Below, piece after piece: positions 7,414 through 9,594 of a stretch of DNA of 9,594 nucleotides. The notes under the pieces are model-generated. The model saw only the letters and a program-made list of their open reading frames with translations, was not told the origin of the DNA and searched no databases. Origin of the DNA: an uncultured Bacteriovorax sp. GTDB lineage: Bacteria; Bdellovibrionota; Bacteriovoracia; Bacteriovoracales; Bacteriovoracaceae. The position numbers and the translations under genes are program-made. The stretch spans positions 1 through 9,594 of the forward strand of contig CALUDF010000097.1 of assembly GCA_943914745.1 (NCBI GenBank), given 5' to 3'. Numbering within the stretch: the stretch's first letter is position 1; each line of letters opens with the position of its first letter.

Positions 7414-7432
7414 CCGGGTTCCCGGTTTTTTT
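7414..7432 (+). terminator. Terminator-like hairpin directly upstream of a strong ribosome binding site
   Basis: CCGGG-TT-CCCGG (7414-7425; most realistically a CCGG stem with a GTTC loop, plus a possible G-U pair) is followed by seven T's (7426-7432). This has the form of a short intrinsic terminator but sits only 13 bases before the ATG at 7446, inside the leader and just before the Shine-Dalgarno. No gene lies upstream on this strand, so it may be an attenuator or a structure affecting translation. The stem is short, so terminator strength is doubtful. Confidence 0.45.
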
Positions 7433-7434
7433 CT

Positions 7435-7441
7435 GAGGGGG
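7435..7441 (+). promoter_or_regulatory. Strong Shine-Dalgarno fixing the start at 7446
   Basis: GAGGGGG lies four bases before the ATG and is the most G-rich ribosome binding site in the window. It supports the ATG at 7446 and suggests high expression if the leader hairpin just upstream does not interfere. Confidence 0.75.
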
Positions 7442-7445
7442 AAAA

Positions 7446-8732
7446 ATGAATCTTAAAACTCTGATGCTATCTTCACTGCTCGTTCTCACTACAACTCTTC
7501 AAGCTGCAGATCAAATCGGATGGGGGCCAGGTAGTGCTCCAGGTTCAAATCCAGGTCGAGGTCCCGGGCAAGTTCCAGGACAAGGTCAAGGCGGTGGTGG
7601 AAGAGATCCGTGGGATACACGTCCTGCTGATCCAAGAGATCCATGGGGTGATGACCGCAACTCCACTCGCGATGTTGAGCTTCAAGTCCGTCAGTATTTC
7701 CAATCACAAGCTCGTCTTGATTTAATTCAAGATTACTATATCCGCTCACAACTTCAAGGAAAGCAAATCAGGGCCATCACCATCACTGCCTCAACAGAAG
7801 CTGGCAATGGTGAGATGAGACTGCTTTCTAACGGCCAATCACTTGAGCAACCACAAAGAGTCGCTCGCCAGATGGCCAATTACACTCTAAGAGTTGACCC
7901 GTTTGCCAATACTCTTGGCCAGTCGCTTAGAAATCTTGAACTAGAGATGAGAGGAAGGTTCTATGTTGAAAAAGTTGTCTTTAATCTCCTTCAAAATAAT
8001 GGTCCTGTTAACCCTGGCCCAGGGACTCCATCTCAGCCGCAAGTTGAAGTGGTCAGGCAACAACTCAATGAGCAAATCCAAACTGAAGGCGGGTTGCAGC
8101 TCTTTAGAATGTTTAATCTGGGCGCAGAAAGACAAGGTCAATCTCTAAGAAGAGTGACTGTTCTTGCTAGGTCACAAAGAGGAAGTGCTCAAGCTCAACT
8201 TCTGGTCAATGACCAAAACAGTGGGCTCTCTCAATCAATTGGCCTGAGCTCAACAAGGCTTTCATTTGAACTAAGCGGCCAAAGAATTGGAAGAGAAATC
8301 CAAGGACTGAGACTGTACTTCAGAGGAAACATCGTGGTTGAGGAAGTGAGTCTTGAATTCGACAGAGGGGGAGTGATCAATCCAGGTCCAGTTCTTGAAA
8401 GAAGACTTGAGCAAGTTATCAATCAAAGACTATACGATACGAGCGGAGTGAATCTCACTGCTCTTATGAGAATTGATCAAAGACACTTAGACCGCACCGT
8501 TGAATCAGTGGAAGTTGTTTTAAGAAACAGTGACTACGGCGCAAGATTAAAACTTTGTCAGCAGGTTTCAGGTCCATACCAGACTGTGAACTGTGGGAAC
8601 ATCTCAACACTTTACCCGGGAGCTCAAACGGTAAGATTGACTTCAGTCAATTTTGCAAAACTCTCAGAACTAAGTCTATCGGTTAGAATGGGAATGATCG
8701 ACATCGAACGAATCATTATCAACCTCAGATAA
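7446..8732 (+). CDS. Secreted protein with Gly/Pro-rich N-terminus and three divergent repeat modules
   Basis: I do not recognise this 428-residue protein as a named family. A signal peptide (MNLKTLMLSSLLVLTTTLQA) is followed by a low-complexity Gly/Pro/Gln stretch (25-52) and an RDPW...DPRDPW segment (53-68). The rest is three related modules: about residues 77-182, 200-306 and 316-428, joined by linkers with NPGP (near 189 and 312). Each module starts with an amphipathic helix-like stretch (VRQYF, VRQQL, LEQVI), has alternating hydrophobic strands, and ends alike: RGRFYVEKVVFNL, RGNIVVEEVSLEF and RMGMIDIERIIINL. This suggests three copies of a beta-rich domain. Only module 3 has cysteines (371 and 383), a likely disulfide. 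No catalytic motif is visible; a structural or matrix/surface role is possible but unproven. The ATG has a strong GAGGGGG upstream, and a terminator follows 30 bases after the stop. Confidence 0.88.
   Translation: MNLKTLMLSSLLVLTTTLQAADQIGWGPGSAPGSNPGRGPGQVPGQGQGGGGRDPWDTRPADPRDPWGDDRNSTRDVELQVRQYFQSQARLDLIQDYYIRSQLQGKQIRAITITASTEAGNGEMRLLSNGQSLEQPQRVARQMANYTLRVDPFANTLGQSLRNLELEMRGRFYVEKVVFNLLQNNGPVNPGPGTPSQPQVEVVRQQLNEQIQTEGGLQLFRMFNLGAERQGQSLRRVTVLARSQRGSAQAQLLVNDQNSGLSQSIGLSSTRLSFELSGQRIGREIQGLRLYFRGNIVVEEVSLEFDRGGVINPGPVLERRLEQVINQRLYDTSGVNLTALMRIDQRHLDRTVESVEVVLRNSDYGARLKLCQQVSGPYQTVNCGNISTLYPGAQTVRLTSVNFAKLSELSLSVRMGMIDIERIIINLR
7674..8729 (+). repeat. Three diverged protein modules, period about 115-125 codons
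   Basis: Modules lie at about 7674-7991, 8043-8363 and 8391-8729. They are recognised by matched order of motifs: initial helix-like segment, a QGKQIRAITI / QGQSLRRVTV / LDRTVESVEV strand, and the final hydrophobic strand ending in NL or EF. Similarity is at protein level only, so the duplications are old. Confidence 0.7.
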
Positions 8733-8762
8733 TCATCCCTTTTTAATCTCTACACACACCAT

Positions 8763-8794
8763 AAGGGCCTCAATATGAGGCCCTTTCTTTTTTT
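8763..8794 (+). terminator. Intrinsic terminator of the threefold-repeat gene
   Basis: AAGGGCCTC (8763-8771), loop AATAT and GAGGCCCTT (8777-8785) form a perfect 9-base stem followed by a T-rich tract (8784-8794, broken once by a C). It starts 31 bases after the stop at 8732. The reverse strand lacks a proper T-tract after the hairpin, so it works mainly on the plus strand. Its T-tract overlaps the last bases of the convergent beta-barrel gene. Confidence 0.93.
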
Positions 8795-9353
8795 AGAACC
8801 TGATGTTGATTCCCAATGAAGGCTGAAGCTCATAGTCTTTTAGATTGGGATCATCCGTTGGAGTGTAAGTCGCAAGCAAATCTGCCGTCAGAGAGAAAAA
8901 CTCCAACACTCTAAGCTCAACTCCTGTCCCAACATAAGGCTGAACTTTTGAGGAAGTGCTTGTTGTAGAGCTTCCCCCACTCACTGTTCTTGTTTGCTCA
9001 TTCTTTCTTCCTTGAGCTCCACCGCGAATATAAGACGTCAGGAAACTCGACATCGTAAAGCTTCCTCTCAGACCCACGCGGAGCTTGTCTTCGGAGTCTT
9101 TATAGGTCGTCGAGGTGGCAGCATCTGTGCTGTCATCTTGGGCATGGGTGTATTCAACTTCCAGGGCCGAAATGGGAAAGCGATAAGTCGCTCTTGCACC
9201 AAAGATCGCACGGCTTTTCATGTGAGGCGAAGGCTGAAATTTCTGAACGCGCTCCAAACCAATAATCGGAGTGACACTCAGGCGTCCTTTAATGTCTGCC
9301 GAAAAAGCCTCTCCTGAAAAAAGAGCAATAATGGCCAGAATAATTTTTAACAT
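8793..9353 (-). CDS. Small outer-membrane beta-barrel-like protein
   Basis: A 186-residue protein with a signal peptide (MLKIILAIIALFSGEAFSA, then DIKG). The mature part alternates polar and hydrophobic residues in strand-like segments, such as RAIFGARATYRFP, ALEVEYTHA, LRVGLRGSF, SYIRGGAQG, VQPYVGTGVELRV, FSLTADLLATYTP and LQPSLGINIRF, separated by polar loops rich in Ser, Thr, Asp and Gly. The last residue is Phe, the usual C-terminal signal for BAM-dependent insertion. This fits a small, perhaps 8-stranded, outer-membrane barrel, but I cannot name a family and give no substrate. AGGAG six bases before the ATG supports the start. The upstream gene on the same strand stops nine bases before this ATG, with its TAG overlapping the AGGAG, so the two are probably cotranscribed and translationally coupled. 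Confidence 0.87.
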   Translation of the reverse strand: MLKIILAIIALFSGEAFSADIKGRLSVTPIIGLERVQKFQPSPHMKSRAIFGARATYRFPISALEVEYTHAQDDSTDAATSTTYKDSEDKLRVGLRGSFTMSSFLTSYIRGGAQGRKNEQTRTVSGGSSTTSTSSKVQPYVGTGVELRVLEFFSLTADLLATYTPTDDPNLKDYELQPSLGINIRF

Positions 9354-9362
9354 AACAAACTC

Positions 9363-9594
9363 CTACAATTTGAAGTTCAGGTGAATTTGATCAACCATCT
9401 GATTCATCTCTTTCATCTCTCTGACTTCGTCCATGACATAGTATTGAATCGCTCCATCAGCGTTAAAGAGCACGCGCGAAGGGCGGTATTTAAAATATTC
9501 ATAAGAAGGCCATCCTTCTTTTTTATCAAAGAAGGAAAGGGCGTCGACTCAAATGTAATTGCAAATAGCTTCGGCCCAAACATCATTGACAATA
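9363..9594 (-). CDS. C-terminal part of an unidentified protein, interrupted by in-frame TGA (5' end outside window)
   Basis: On the minus strand a reading frame ends with TAG at 9365-9363, right at the ribosome binding site of the beta-barrel gene. Read back from there it gives 61 sense codons with strong protein character (such as KKEGWPSYEYFKYRPSRVLF, then NADGAIQYYVMDEV, and a Met/Glu-rich end). It then meets TGA at 9551-9549, and upstream of that the same frame continues openly to the edge (IVNDVWAEAICNYI). No start codon lies close downstream of the TGA, so the two parts appear to be one gene with a stop inside it. The PSRVLFNADGAI stretch resembles the strand after the cis-proline in thioredoxin-fold proteins, but this is tentative. 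Options are a nonsense mutation, a sequencing error near a contig end, an indel, or recoding of TGA. Confidence 0.6.

Noticed and set aside
7288..7445. Cyclic-di-GMP (GEMM) riboswitch in the leader, suggested by the GCCGGGTTCCCGG element
   Set aside because: The conserved GEMM core (a GACGCAAAGCC-type segment) is not present upstream.
8994..9317. 107-codon open frame on the plus strand
   Set aside because: It lies wholly antisense to the beta-barrel gene, which has a signal peptide, a good ribosome binding site and strand pattern; this frame has none of these.
9413..9592. Alternative minus-strand frame open to the right edge (contains KLFAITFES)
   Set aside because: It does not run to the ribosome binding site of the next gene and overlaps the better frame ending at 9363. 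It could matter only if an indel, not the TGA alone, broke the gene.
1..9594. tRNA, rRNA, CRISPR array, insertion sequence or phage attachment site
   Set aside because: No cloverleaf-like or rRNA-like sequence, regularly spaced identical repeats, transposase motifs or flanking terminal repeats were seen on either strand.

Overview
The window looks like a chromosomal stretch from a Gram-negative bacterium. Products carry Sec signal peptides, one has a lipobox, and one resembles an outer-membrane beta-barrel ending in phenylalanine. The moderately AT-rich DNA and the density of secreted hydrolases, propeller proteins and short hypothetical exported proteins suggest Bdellovibrionota (Bacteriovorax/Peredibacter-like). 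That placement is an impression from style, not from a marker gene. Both ends cut through genes, and the left end lies in a repetitive fibronectin type III gene, so the window may be a whole contig.

Layout: (1) 1-1306, minus: 5' part of a lipoprotein built from tandem fibronectin III modules. (2) 1307-1606: AT-rich spacer. (3) 1607-2413, minus: diaminopimelate epimerase (dapF), the only clear housekeeping enzyme. (4) 2530-4377, plus, divergent from dapF: an exported protein joining a TolB/PD40-like propeller to a six-repeat Kelch propeller, ending at a strong bidirectional terminator (4382-4411). (5) 4418-5395, minus: a secreted PHB-depolymerase/LpqC-type esterase. (6) 5616-6662, plus, divergent from it: a second secreted alpha/beta-hydrolase-like protein. 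(7) about 6670-7263, minus: an unrecognised cysteine-containing single-pass membrane protein. (8) 7446-8732, plus: a secreted protein with a Gly/Pro-rich N-terminus and three divergent copies of a module of about 106-113 residues. It is preceded by a structured leader and followed by an intrinsic terminator. (9) 8793-9353, minus: a small beta-barrel-like protein, apparently cotranscribed with (10) 9363-9594, the C-terminal end of an unidentified gene interrupted by an in-frame TGA.

Most genes stand alone in divergent or convergent pairs; only the last two look like an operon. Apart from dapF, every complete product is predicted to be exported or membrane-anchored, so the theme is cell envelope and secretion rather than one pathway. 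I see no mobile elements, CRISPR arrays, tRNA or rRNA genes, and no convincing new multi-gene system. The best leads are two hydrolases with altered catalytic motifs, the threefold-repeat secreted protein and its leader, and the interrupted gene at the right edge.
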